Shown: in pieces, positions 35,947 to 46,886 of the stretch
How positions within the stretch are numbered: position 1 is the first letter of the stretch
Layout: every line of letters begins with the position of its first letter
Source: Gliomastix tumulicola
Taxonomy: Eukaryota; Ascomycota; Sordariomycetes; Hypocreales; Bionectriaceae
Length of the DNA stretch: 64,000 nucleotides
Direction of reading: 5' to 3'
NCBI GenBank assembly: GCA_001599755.1
Contig: BCHX01000001.1
Coordinates: forward strand, 2,728,001-2,792,000
The notes under the pieces: model-generated
Seen by the model: the letters and a program-made list of their open reading frames with translations, nothing else
Told to the model about the DNA's origin: nothing
Databases searched by the model: none
Made by a program: the position numbers and the translations under genes

Positions 35947-36483
35947 ATGGCGTCCTTCTTCGTCGACAGCCTCCTCCTCCTCCTGCCCCCGAGCCTCGCC
36001 GACGCCATCCAGACGCACATCCTCCGGCCGACCTCGCCCTTCCAGGTCTACACGCAGGAGGCCCTCGCGCACACGCAGCGCGCCTACGGCATCCTGCTCC
36101 CGCGGCTCGAGCTCCTCTACCACCAGGCCGTGGCCGCGCTGTACGACGCGGCGGGCGGGGACGAGGGCCCCGCGGCGGCGGCGCTCGCGGCCCTGCCGCT
36201 GATACTGAGCGCCGTGGCGGCCATCGCGGTCGTGACGCTCGTCACGCGGCTCATCTCGTGGTGGACGCGCATGATGATGAAGGTGGCCTTCTGGGGCGTC
36301 CTCCTCATCCTGCTGCTGGGCATCTGGGAGCGGGGCCTCGTCGCGAGCGCGAGGGACGTGGTCGTGGTCGCGAGCAAGCTGGCCGGGTACGGCGCCGCCG
36401 TGAGGGAGATCTGGGTCCGGGAGTACCAGCACTACGAGGAGCAGACGAGGAGCAGCAGTCGGGCTCATCACACCCGGCGCTGA
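35947..36483 (+). CDS. APQ12: Apq12-family nuclear pore assembly/biogenesis membrane protein
   Basis: Single exon, 178 residues. After an amphipathic N terminus (MASFFVDSLLLLLPPSLADAI), two adjacent membrane helices span about 78-100 and 110-130 (ALPLILSAVAAIAVVTLVT, then VAFWGVLLILLLGIWERG). The connecting SWWTRMMMKV loop and overall size match fungal nuclear pore assembly and biogenesis (Apq12) proteins. In yeast these sit in the nuclear envelope/ER and affect pore assembly and lipid homeostasis. Codon use is extremely GC-rich at third positions, unlike its intergenic flanks. Confidence 0.8.
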   Translation: MASFFVDSLLLLLPPSLADAIQTHILRPTSPFQVYTQEALAHTQRAYGILLPRLELLYHQAVAALYDAAGGDEGPAAAALAALPLILSAVAAIAVVTLVTRLISWWTRMMMKVAFWGVLLILLLGIWERGLVASARDVVVVASKLAGYGAAVREIWVREYQHYEEQTRSSSRAHHTRR

Positions 36484-37116
36484 GAGGGGGGGGGGGGGAG
36501 GATTTGTTTGCCCGGCAGCTAACGAGGTTCGACAACACTTACAACACTGTCACCTACGAACGCCACGAGAGCTGCGAGGGACGGACGGTTTCGCTTTGCA
36601 CTTCAGCTGTCGACGACCGGTTGTGTGTATCTTTTGGATACGCGCAAGGTGTGGGGGAGAACAGCTTGGGCCACACGCACACCCAGACTGTACGGCTCTA
36701 CAACTTCAAGTATCTTTTCGACCGCATGATGACGCGGTACAGGGTTTATGGAGGGACGCGCTGAGCCACATGTCTGCGTGGTTTTGGAGGAGCTTAGGGA
36801 GCTTTGAGGCTGGTGCATTTTTTTTGGGGTGCTCATCGGTAGGCGCACTGGCGTCTAAGGGAAACTAGCAAGCTGTTTTGGTTCATCCTGGGTTGTGGTC
36901 GAGCAGGAGTTCTGGGTTGGACGATTATTTTTGTTACGCGCTTGGCTACTACGTATGCAGCAACAGCAGTGAAGGCATGTTATGAAGTCACGAATGATTG
37001 ATTGGGAAATATGATTTGGCAATATGAACCCGATACCTCTTTATACTGTCCTTGAACCTGGTAAACGCCGGCGCTGTAGATTGAAATCATGGAAAGGATT
37101 CCGATGTCTTTATATT
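36484..37116. other. Convergent intergenic region APQ12 / GPN3 with a poly-G tract
   Basis: 0.63 kb of 3' flanks. A run of 13 G at about 36486-36498 sits immediately after the APQ12 stop. No gene recognised. Confidence 0.6.
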
Positions 37117-38108
37117 TCAGACATCGTCATGGTTCCCAAACTCCTCGTCGTCAGGCTCCTTGGGGTCCTGCGCCTCGTGGAACTGGATACAGTCGTCAAT
37201 GTAGCTGAGGATGGCCGCCAAGCTGTCCTCGTCTGTCACGTCCAACCTCAGGAAGTTGATCATGCTGAAGCTCTCGATCAACCCCGCGACGGCACGGTTC
37301 AGCCTCCGGAAGCTGGCGCCCTTCATCACCTGGCCCTTGTCATCCGGCGGTTTCGAGTCATCGTCCTCGCCCTCCCCGCCTTCTGCCTGCCGCCTGGCGA
37401 GCTCTGTCGGGTCATCGTCCAGCAGCCCCGTGTCGGGCGTCAGGAACTTCTTCAGCTCCTTCTTCTTCACCTGGCCCTTGATCAGGTCCATCTTGGACAG
37501 CACGTTGATGTGCGGCACCTCGAGCATGAGCATGGCGCTCATGGCGCTCAGCGTGCCCGCGAAGAACTTGGCCCGGTCGACGACGAAGGTGGCCTCGAGC
37601 AGGTACACGGCGGCCATGCGGATGTCGAGGGAGCCCGGCTGGGAGAGGAAGCGCATGAGGGCGGGCAGGATGGGCACGTGGGTGTAGAGCTCGATCTGGC
37701 CCGGCATGTCGAAGATGATGAGGTACTCCTCGGTGAGGCTGTCGAGGGCCTCGGTCAGCCAGTCGAGGTTCTCCATGAGGAACTCGAAGCAGTAGATGAG
37801 GCCGCCGTTGGGGCCGAGGCCGACCTCCTCCATGGCGTCCTGCAGGGAGATGAGCTCCTTGATGTCGAGGTCCGGGGTGTGATCGAAGGACTCGGCGGCC
37901 GGGTCGAGGTTGATGTAGAAGGCGGAGCGGCGGTTGAGCTGGAGGTGGGTGATGAGGGCCGAGCAGAAAGTGGACTGTAAAGCAGACAAGCATCGTCAGT
38001 ATTGCATTGCGCGCGCGCGCGCGAGAGGAGCAAGACATGATAATGGGTGGTAAAGGTTACCTTGCCTGCGCCAGCAGGGCCCATGACCATGGCGCCGAAT
38101 TTGCTCAT
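37117..38108 (-). CDS. GPN3: GPN-loop GTPase 3
   Basis: Two exons, 38108-38061 and 37974-37117, 301 residues. The P-loop GPAGAGKS is split by the intron between Lys and Ser. Other diagnostic motifs are NLDPAAE, the GPN loop in GLGPNGGLIYCFEFL, the switch motif FDMPGQIELYTH and the guanine-specificity-like SKMDLI. GPN GTPases work with Npa3/GPN1 in cytosolic assembly and nuclear import of RNA polymerase II. An acidic insertion near 215-240 and an acidic C terminus are normal for the family. The intron carries a GC dinucleotide repeat at 38009-38023. It is divergent from the SAM synthetase gene. Confidence 0.93.
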
Positions 38109-39473
38109 GATGGGCGATCAAGAGGCGAACCCTGACGCCTGGACTTGTCGCAAAGAACTGCTCCTTGTCTCACAGAGGGTTTGCGGTAGCTGCGCAGAGG
38201 GGTTCGAGGCTGCAGATTGGTGATAAGGCTGTGATTGTCTGGGTGAACTTTTTCAGAGATGGAGTCGCATTCCCGAATTAGGAACAACCCTGTTAAGGTG
38301 GGGGAGGAACCCCGCGATTGGAGCTGCGCTCAGTGGTGGTTTGGGCTGTCATGATCTTAGGAGTTTATCATGTGAAAGGCAACCAGCGCATGACACTACG
38401 AATCAAGCCACCTGATTCTATGATCAGGTATTAGAGCTGGAATCGACGTTCATGGACAGGAAGAGGGTGGTAAGCAATCAATTGCAACCGATGTCGGTGT
38501 CATCCAGCCTCTCGATAACTCCCATGACGTGCTCACCGCCTGGTTGGGATGCTCCCTGGCAGCGACCCTTTTACATTGTCCCGCCAACAATTAGCGAAGG
38601 TCCCTGCACCCTGCGGTGACTCGTACTACAGAAAATTGACGTGCGAATACGCACACCGCACATGCTGAAACACAAGCCCATGGCACAATTATTTCTGAGC
38701 ATGACGGGCTCCAGGAGAAGAGCATGGAATCGCCTCGCGGAGGGGGGGGAGTCAGACATGCATACCAGGAGCTGCAAGGTGCCTTAGGGAACAGGTACCG
38801 ACACAAGCCAGGGAGTACAGGTACAAGCGCCTATCAGGCCGGGTGGAGGCGGGCTAGTAAATTTCGAGTTGTCGGTGTAGAGAGCAGCCGCTTCTGAGCA
38901 ACGGCTGGCTAGCAGAAATTAGGACGGCAGAGCAAATTCTTGGGCCGATGGCGCAATCCCGCTCGACTCCCGAGCAACGTGCTCTCTGCGCTCTCGAGCA
39001 CCGTGGCTCGTCTGGCGAATCGAATTGGTCTCGTACTCGTACTCGCCCCGCATCCCTGCAAGAGCCCAAGTGTCCAGGCGCGTCCCAGACTGGACTGACG
39101 GGTGAAATTGTTCAAATGGAGGGCCAGCAGGGCGGGGTTGTTGTTCACGGCAGAGGAGCCGGCATTCCAGCCTCATGAGGATGATCTGTCCTGATGGTAG
39201 AAGCATCAATTCAGACAGGCCATTGTCTGTCGTGTCTGCTCAGTCCAGTATACGTTGGTGCACGTAGCAATCGGGTCGCTTAGGAGAGTTCCCAGGAGAT
39301 GCATCAGAATAGACACATAGACGGTGAAGGGCCGGAAGTGCAGTGATCCAGGGTCATGTCCCTGCATGTGCAGGCAAGGTACCAGTACGCCCAATTTCCT
39401 CAGGGTACCCATACCTGGGACTGGCGCTGCTGAGCCGTGAAAAAAACAGGCCGATGCGCCCCTGAAAAAAAAA
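38109..39473. other. Divergent intergenic region GPN3 / SAM synthetase
   Basis: About 1.36 kb upstream of both genes. No reading frame with recognisable similarity; should contain both promoters. Confidence 0.55.
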
Positions 39474-39700
39474 TATAAAAGTTGAGGTACAAGGGACCTC
39501 CTCCCACCAGCCTGGTTCTCCACCATCCCACTTCGCTGGACTTGAAAAGTGCCAAAGATTTTCCTGCGCTCTTTCCCGCAACATACATCTACAGCAACCT
39601 CCTTCACCACTTTGCCCGTCGTTTTTTGACTTCACTCTCCTCATTTTCTCTCGCTTTCCCATTCTTTACACAGTCCTTCCGCACATCCACAGCCTTAACA
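39474..39700 (+). promoter_or_regulatory. TATA box and pyrimidine-rich leader of SAM synthetase
   Basis: TATAAAA at 39474-39480 lies 221 bp before the ATG. The stretch from about 39590 to 39690 is strongly C/T-rich, the usual arrangement of a highly expressed fungal gene. Confidence 0.65.
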
Positions 39701-41022
39701 ATGGCCGCCAACGGTGTTAACGGCGTGCAGAAGCACGAGGGGAGCTTCCTCTTCACTGTAAGTCCTCCTCATTCCCCCTCCCCCGCCATCTGGCAAATTT
39801 GCGATTCCGTTGCTAACCGCTCATTCTCTTCTACAGTCCGAGTCTGTCGGCGAGGGTCACCCCGACAAGATCGCTGATCAGGTCTCCGATGCCATTCTCG
39901 ACGCCTGCCTGGCTGAGGACCCTCTGTCCAAGGTCGCCTGCGAGACTGCCACCAAGACCGGCATGATCATGGTCTTTGGCGAGATCTCTACCCGTGCCCA
40001 CATCGACTACCAGAAGGTCGTCCGCAACGCCGTCAAGGACATCGGTTACGATGACTCTTCCAAGGGCTTCGACTACAAGACCCTCAACCTCCTCGTTGCC
40101 ATTGAGCAGCAGTCCCCCGATATCGCCCAGGGTCTCCACTACGAGGAAGCCCTCGAGAAGCTCGGTGCCGGTGACCAGGGTATCATGTTCGGCTATGCTA
40201 CCGACGAGACCCCCGAGCTGTTCCCCCTCACCCTTCAGCTCGCCCACAAGCTGAACGCTGACCTGGCCGCCGCCCGCCGTGACGGCACCCTCCCCTGGCT
40301 CCGTCCCGACACCAAGACCCAGGTCACCGTTGAGTACCAGAAGGACGGCGGTGCTGTCATCCCCAAGCGTGTGCACACCGTTGTCGTCTCTGCTCAGCAC
40401 TCCGAGGACATCACCACCGAGGAGCTCCGTAAGGAGATCAAGGAGAAGATCATCAAGAAGACCATCCCCGCCAAGTACCTCGATGAGGACACCATCTACC
40501 ACGTACGTACCCACTCAATCCGGGCTCTATTTCTGACAGCTTGACTAACCAACTTTGTAGATCCAGCCCTCTGGCCTCTTCATCATCGGTGGTCCCCAGG
40601 GTGACGCCGGTCTCACTGGTCGCAAGATCATCGTCGACACCTACGGTGGCTGGGGTGCCCACGGTGGTGGTGCCTTCTCCGGCAAGGACTTCTCCAAGGT
40701 CGACCGTTCCGCTGCGTACGTCGGCCGCTGGGTCGCCAAGTCCCTGGTCGCCGCTGGCCTCGCCCGCCGTGCCCTCGTTCAGTTCTCGTACGCCATCGGT
40801 GTCGCTGAGCCCCTCTCTATCCACGTCGACACCTACGGCACCTCTGACAGGACCTCGGAGGAGCTCGTCGAGATCATCAACAAGAACTTCGATCTCCGCC
40901 CTGGTGTCATCGTCCGCGAGCTGAACCTCGACCGCCCCATCTACCTCCAGACGGCCAAGAACGGTCACTTCGGTACCAACCAGAGCTTCACCTGGGAGCA
41001 GCCCAAGGAGCTCAAGTTCTAA
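39701..41022 (+). CDS. S-adenosylmethionine synthetase
   Basis: Three exons: 39701-39757, 39837-40502 and 40561-41022, 394 residues, full family length. Signature motifs are all present: SESVGEGHPDKIADQVSDA (ATP/Mg site), the GAGDQGIMFGYATDE hexapeptide region, QVTVEYQ, FIIGGPQGDAGLTGRKIIVDTYGGWGAHGGGAFSGKD (second signature) and the closing HFGTNQSFTWEQPKELKF. It makes S-adenosylmethionine from methionine and ATP in the cytosol. Codon use is strongly biased to C-ending codons, indicating high expression. The second donor is a tandem GTACGTAC; the second acceptor has a TGACTAAC branch. Confidence 0.98.
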
Positions 41023-43342
41023 ATGAACCTTGGGCCGAAAGCGGAGAGTAATTCAACAGCTCTCCGCATGTTATTCACGCGAAGATGATTTCTCATGACT
41101 CCATTTTTCGTTACGACACGCGCATTTCCTCGGCGTAACGGTTCTCAACGAAACCTTTGTATACCCCCCCCCTTTCTGCACCACAACAACAAGTGGGCAG
41201 TGCTGTTGCCGGTACTAGACTACCTGGCCAGCGGCAAAATTCTCATTCTTGTTTTACGGAGACCCCATGGGAAAAGATGAAAAGACACTGTTAATTTTTA
41301 CACAAGCGACCAGCGACAGGAGTGATTGGCGTCTTTCAACAAAGACAAGACATGATATATTATGGGCAACCCTGCATGTGCTAGGCACGGAGGAGAGTCG
41401 GGAAAAAAGTGATTGGAGCGAGCGGCGCCGAGATGATGGCCCGCTCCGAGATGGATGGTGCCCCTGCGGACGGCCGCCTTGTCTCTCGCGAGTGTGAGGG
41501 CAAACATGCCGTCGTGGAATGGAGAAGCGAGGCAGAGAAGTTCAACATCTCTTAGCTCTCGAGTGGTATGAAACCATGGCCATCTGCGACGAGGACAGGT
41601 AGGCCGGGGCTGGGAGGAGATACTCTATATAGAGGACAGTAGGAGAAGCTGTCAAACAGATCTGGGAGTGCCAGCTAAAGTCAGAATATACTTGACCCTC
41701 AGGCAGGGCAATCTCTCCCGATTGATTTGCATATGACCGCTACTGAAGCTGAGATTCTTGACGTCGTTTCCATGTTTATTTGTTCTTTCTTCTCTATCTC
41801 TACCGTTCTTCATTTTCACCTTGCCCCTTGCTTCTTGCCCTTCTCCCCTTTTCAACTTCAATATCTGTTGGCTCGGATAAATCAAATGCTGCTGACAAAG
41901 AATAATAGGAGAAGGTCCCTCCCTATCCCACGACCAGCGGAGAGGAGGCGGAAGAAGCACAGATCACGGCGGACAGTCCGTGCCAGGGGGTGCGCAACGA
42001 AAGAATGGCAAGCTCGGATCCTTGGCTCTGAGAAGCCAAGGACCAAGGCGGATGCATCGATCCTCAGTCCTAGAGGACCCTCGATTTCGCTATGGTTGGT
42101 GCCTCGGGGAGGGAGGGGTTGACAGCCATTGCGCTTTGCTGCCCTTGTCCTCAGCTCAGTTGGACAATCTCGCAATAAAGCATGAGGCGACGCCACACGA
42201 CTTTGAGTGTGGTCAGCAGGAGGTGAGAGATGTTGCGAGAGCCCAAACCCTGCCTCCTTCCCGCCCGGCAAACTTCTTCCTCTCTGGATGTCGCTCGTGA
42301 GAGATGATGGCAAGTTCCGTCTCAGCTGGCCAAGAGCGCGCACGGATCAGAAGCTATCGTCCTAGGCTGGACTGTGCGGCCAGCCCTTTCCTCTTCTTTT
42401 TAGGTCAAAGAGGCCGGCCCTGGCTTATATATTTGGCCGAGTCGGTCTCCTGGCGTTCGTGAAGCACGAGCCCAGCTGCCCGGGAAGGGGTGGCTCAAGC
42501 CCCCCCCCCTTCCTACTCAGGGTGACGAGACGGGCTGATGGATTTTGATGACAGAGCAATGGGGGTGGGCGCGCAACGGGGGAAGTGAGGTCATGGAAGT
42601 ACCCGAGAACGAGACCGAGAGCCAGGCTCCGAGGGTGCACAGACGCGATTGCTCATCCGCCATGCACGTCACGACTTTGGCGGGCAGGCTTTGAATTTCG
42701 GAATTCAGTCGCCGGGTGTCCAGCGAAGGACGTTCGAGCGAGGATCTTGAAGTTCAGGAGGGCTCTGACCAGGAGGAGTCTCATTCCATCAGAGCAGATC
42801 CACCCGAGGCTCGGCACAACATCTGACAGCGACAAGAGACTGCGAGCAGCAATGCCTCCCCCGGGGCTCTCGGCGGAGGAGATATGAGTGAGGACTGTGT
42901 GCTATCCCCGATCTCGATGGCCCTTCACGGGCCTTTTGAGCAGTAGCGCCGTCCCGTCACTCTGGGACGCGAGATCGTTCTCGCTGATCCGTGGCCTGAT
43001 TCCCCAGATGTCAAGGTTTCTTGGTCCCTCTCGTCTCTCTTTGTCGGGGAATGTGATGGAAAAGAGAGAGAGAGAGAGAGGCTAGCTTCGAGGGGACCCA
43101 TCCTCCACCCACGGAATCTGTTCCCCGTTCGCGCGCGCGAGCTACACACACGGGCGTTGGTTGTGTACGGGTAAGGTTTCGCGCTTGCTGTTTGGCCTGT
43201 GAGCGCGAGAGGAACGTTCAGAAACTCAGAAAGGCCGGGCCGTTTTTTGGGACGAGACGAGACCAGGCCATCGGAGCAGCGGACTGGTTTATCGCCGTTC
43301 CCCTCCCCCCTTTGATATGTTGCTGCCTTGTGTGTCTCATTC

Positions 43343-43370
43343 CTGGTCTGGTCTGGTCTGGTCTGGTCTG
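43343..43370. repeat. CTGGT pentanucleotide repeat
   Basis: Five and a half perfect tandem CTGGT units in non-coding DNA. Confidence 0.95.
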
Positions 43371-44291
43371 CTGAGCAAAGGGGCTGTGTGATATGTGATC
43401 ACAGATCCTTCCTGTCACATTTCTTCTTCGTCAATGAGACTTGAGTCGAAGGAACAATAGGGACGTATTGGTTTATTCATTAGTTGCGTGGAAAATTCGG
43501 GGCACGGGCACACGGGATACAAAGCGTGACGAGGTGATCGGCAAATATTGTTCGATGTGATAAGCCCAACCGATAACAAGGCACACACACACATACGCCC
43601 CCCTCCCCCTTCCCCCCTGCTCCTCATCCTTTCCCATTTGAATAGACAGGACGGCAGGATGCGGTTTTGACAATCGCCAACTCCACCCGTGAATATCGTC
43701 AATAAGAATGCCAAATCACTCCGTCTGTCCATCGTGACACGGCACATCGCATACCAGGGGGCCAGTCTCTCGTCAATCCAACGGGCGGACTCTGGAAGCG
43801 TGTTGCAATCGGTCCTAAGCAGAAATAAAGATGTGTCCGTGAGCCAGCTCGTGGTAAAAAAAAAAACCAACCAACGCCCGCCCGAAGAAAGTACGGTGCA
43901 AGGCACAGCCATCCAGGACACGCCGACAGCCTAGTCCGTCGGAAAAAACAAGCGCAAGACGGACTCGAGAGGGCTGTCGAGCTTCGAAGTAGACGGCTTC
44001 CCCCGCGGGGTTGACGTGCTAGCTACTAACTTCTAGTAGGTAGTACTTATGCCACTCAGCTGACACACCAATCCGCTGCAAGGCCCGGCGATTTCGGACT
44101 TGCATGGAGAGGAGGGGGAGGACGACGGGGGTGGGGGGAATGAAAAAGAAATGGAATCACGATTCTTCTCTTGCTGTGAATATGTGCAACCTTCCAAACC
44201 AACAACTCTCAGGTGACGTGACGGAGCGTGATATCGAGCTGAAGGTGGGATGAGAAAGTACAGGTACTCGCAGCGCAGCGTCTCTTGCACG

Positions 44292-44307
44292 CTGATCGGC
44301 CGATCAG
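44292..44307. repeat. 16-bp perfect palindrome
   Basis: CTGATCGGCCGATCAG equals its own reverse complement, about 1.28 kb upstream of the 45582 ATG. The CGG...CCG core resembles sites of zinc-cluster regulators; the binding partner is unknown. Confidence 0.7.
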
Positions 44308-45011
44308 ATACGTACCGTTCGTAGCCGCCGAAAGGGTGGGGAAATAGGCGTTGTGGGGGTCCGCCAGAAATCTTAATCTGTGACAGGCAGGCTGACTGTG
44401 GGGTCGACGAATTCGGGCACTAAGCCCGATTCAAACCTGAATAGACGCAGACAAGCAGCCACTTTCAGACAACAATAGCAAGGCCATCCCTCATGACAAT
44501 AGCAAAGGATGTGGTGTGGGATGAAAACTTTTTCTGCAGAAAGTTGGTGCATGGTGTGACGGTCCTCGCATTAGTTTGAACATTCGTGCCCATCCAGGCA
44601 CACCTGAGGGAAAGTCGGCTCCGAAGAGAAGGAGGGGGCGTCCCCCCTCAGGTGTGTGTCGAGTCATGCATCAATGAATGGACGGGCTCCGAAGGATGAA
44701 TAGGACGGAATCATCCATCGGTGTCTTAGACGGTGACAATACATCACACTTCGAGTGATGGCTAGGCAGAAGAATACTTGGCGATTGTCATCATTTGTTG
44801 GACCTTCCGGATGCTTGCTTCCTGCTGTTCATGTCACCCTCCAACTCGAGTCTTGAATAGAAGTCGAGGGGGTAGACAGATGTCCCTTGAACCAACATTA
44901 TCACATAGTGTTATGCGCCTCACTCGACGTTCAATCCAAACCAACATGAGATTATGTTGGTCATCACTGAAGTGTAGGACACTGTAGTATAGTAGGTAGT
45001 AGGTAGTTATC

Positions 45012-45040
45012 CACGTACAACGTGTTGCACGTACAACGTG
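45012..45040. repeat. Duplicated interrupted palindrome CACGT-ACA-ACGTG
   Basis: Two identical 13-bp copies (45012-45024 and 45028-45040) separated by 3 bp, each an inverted repeat of CACGT around ACA. Located about 540 bp upstream of the 45582 ATG. Confidence 0.85.
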
Positions 45041-45449
45041 GGCGAAATCGACAAGACGTGCTGCCAGCGAGAGCCTGGCCCGCCGCCTGCCCATCTTCGT
45101 CCGCCGCTGCTCAACGCCAGAAGCCCGTTCCCGCAACCTCGGAATTCAGTCTTATTGGCTGCCTCATTGAGGCCTGATGTGCTCGAGTCCATGAACGTTT
45201 GTGTGTGTGGGTTATCTGTAAACTCAGAGCAGAAGCGGAAGGAGGGGGGTGTGGGGATAAGATAGTGCGAGGTGTCTTGGTGATTCATGGTCTTGAATGA
45301 TGGAGGGATCCGTCTTGAGGAGGGGGGTAGGCCTTACGTATTGTGACCTCGATCCTCCTTCTATTCTTTCGCGTCCCTCTGTGTGCTGCATGCAAATTGT
45401 CTTTCCGAAAGGGCGGTGCAGGAATGGGATGATAGGGGAGGGGGATGGG

Positions 45450-45457
45450 TATATAGG
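45450..45457 (+). promoter_or_regulatory. TATA box of the 45582 gene
   Basis: TATATAGG about 130 bp before the ATG, followed by a C/T-rich stretch around 45465-45560. Confidence 0.6.
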
Positions 45458-45581
45458 GCTGGCCTCCGTCGCCTTCGTTTCTCTCTCGAAAGTCAGACCA
45501 GGCAAAGCACTCAAGCCACTACTATAATACTGGACTTGGCTATTCCTTCCCTGCATCAAGCAACAACTCCAACAACGAAAT

Positions 45582-46289
45582 ATGAGCTCTCCCTCTTCTG
45601 CTCCCACGAATACTGCACCCAACACCAACCAAGGAACTCAGCAACAGCAAGCACAAATGCCTAAGGACAACTCACCACGCATGTCGGGCGCCGCTCCTCC
45701 TCCCTACACCCCTCCTGCTAGACAGCCCAACCTGCAAGCCTTCATCAACATGGCTGCTGCCCGTGGCATCCCACTCTCCGAGCTGCAGCAGGCTCTCATC
45801 GCCACCCAGCGCACCGTCGCCACTCACGTCCTCAACGAGGCGGCTGAGGATGCCTGCGCTGAGACGGACGGCGCTGATGGATCCCTGTATCCTCTCACCA
45901 TGCGCATCAACACGTCTATCAGCGTGACCAAGAACGACAACATCGTCTGCCTGTCGGACACGCCCACCCAGCACGCCAACGCCATTGCCGCTGCCCTCAC
46001 CAAGGCCATCGAGGACAGCAGCTCCGGCGGCTGCGGCATTCCCATGGTCGACGGCGATGGCAACCCTCGCCCGATCAAGATTGAGGTTGACGCCGGCTTC
46101 GTCGTCGACGGCCAGCGCAACATCATCGGCACCGAGGCCTCCGTCCTCAACATCCTGCGCCAGCGCGAGGAGACGTCCCAGGGAACCGCCGTTCCTCTTC
46201 GTCGTCGTCGAGAGGACGATGACGACGGCGACAACGAGGGCTCCGAGGAGCAGGGAGAGCCCTCTACCAAGAGACGGCGATCGGACTGA
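45582..46289 (+). CDS. Uncharacterised 235-residue protein, likely nuclear
   Basis: Single exon with a TATA box 130 bp upstream. Residues 1-45 are Ser/Thr/Gln/Pro-rich. Residues about 48-200 form an ordered alpha/beta region (LQAFINMAAARGIPLSELQQALIATQ, a SLYPLTMRINTSISVTKNDNIVCL strand segment, IKIEVDAGFVVDGQRNIIGTEASVLNILRQRE). The C terminus alternates basic clusters (LRRRRE, TKRRRSD) with an acidic run, typical of a nuclear localisation tail. I do not recognise the family. Its C-ending codon bias and leader suggest real, fairly strong expression. Confidence 0.75.
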   Translation: MSSPSSAPTNTAPNTNQGTQQQQAQMPKDNSPRMSGAAPPPYTPPARQPNLQAFINMAAARGIPLSELQQALIATQRTVATHVLNEAAEDACAETDGADGSLYPLTMRINTSISVTKNDNIVCLSDTPTQHANAIAAALTKAIEDSSSGGCGIPMVDGDGNPRPIKIEVDAGFVVDGQRNIIGTEASVLNILRQREETSQGTAVPLRRRREDDDDGDNEGSEEQGEPSTKRRRSD

Positions 46290-46722
46290 GAGCCGAACTA
46301 CCGCCTCTACCTTGACTGCCTGTTTGTTAGCGCGATACACGGGAGCAACTTTGCATTGTTACACTGGGATGAGCTCTGTTTGGTACACGATTAGTCTTGA
46401 TGTATTAGGGATTTTGCTTAGCTATTTAGGGAGGAGCGGGTTGTTGTTAGCTCTTTCCCTTAGAATGCTTATGAGATGATAGATCCAGGTTCCTTCTCTC
46501 CTTGTCCAATGAGCGTTGTCAATTGGCCCGACTCGAACCCACCTTTCAGCTGCTTTGGACCCCTTCTTTCCTCCCCTTCCCCCTACCCCTCCTCCAACCG
46601 TGCCTACCCAATTACCCCTCCTTCTAGCCACGCGTACAGGAGCTCCCCCCTGGCCCCTTCCTTGTCCCAATCTTGTCCCACGTCGTAGACGTAACTCGTC
46701 TTAGCTTGAACTGAGGTGAAAA
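46290..46722. other. Intergenic
   Basis: 3' flank of the 45582 gene. C/T-rich on the plus strand at about 46550-46640. No gene seen. Confidence 0.5.
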
Positions 46723-46730
46723 TATATAAA
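46723..46730 (+). promoter_or_regulatory. TATA box of the PI-PLC-like gene
   Basis: TATATAAA 157 bp before the ATG at 46887, followed by a C/T-rich leader. Confidence 0.6.
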
Positions 46731-46886
46731 GTACGAGTGCCCTTTTCCCTAGCCTCAAACTAGTTCTTCTCTCTTAATAGTGGTTTACGCTCTTTGAGCT
46801 CAACTTTTGAGGAGTAGAAGAACTGGCTTGATCCCAAGCTTGACCGCCTCAACTACAACGCCTCACCCCACGCAACATCCGACACA

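Larger units (their letters stand above)
41023..45449. other. 4.4-kb gene-free stretch
   Basis: Apart from the SAM synthetase 3' flank, no supported exon was found. It contains a purine microsatellite (about 43063-43080), a short CG-alternating run (43131-43139), the CTGGT repeat, a 16-bp palindrome and a duplicated interrupted palindrome, each listed separately. The longest open frame, 168 codons on the minus strand at 43415-43921, lacks any recognisable domain and is about what chance gives in a window this size. It may hold an unusually long upstream regulatory region for the 45582 gene, a non-coding RNA, or a lost gene. Confidence 0.5.

Noticed and set aside
43063..43140. AG repeat and CG-alternating run as functional elements
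   Set aside because: Ordinary short simple repeats, too short to infer Z-DNA or regulatory function.
43415..43921. 168-codon minus-strand open frame
   Set aside because: No domain, no leader or promoter signal, low-complexity Gly/Arg/Cys stretches; a frame of this length is expected about once or twice by chance in 64 kb.
45224..45628. 134-codon minus-strand frame over the 45582 promoter
   Set aside because: It overlaps the TATA box and leader of a better-supported plus-strand gene and has no recognisable domain.
46520..46570. tRNA-like B box (GGGTTCGAGTC on the minus strand)
   Set aside because: No A box, acceptor stem or cloverleaf could be folded around it. No tRNA or 5S rRNA gene was found anywhere in the window.
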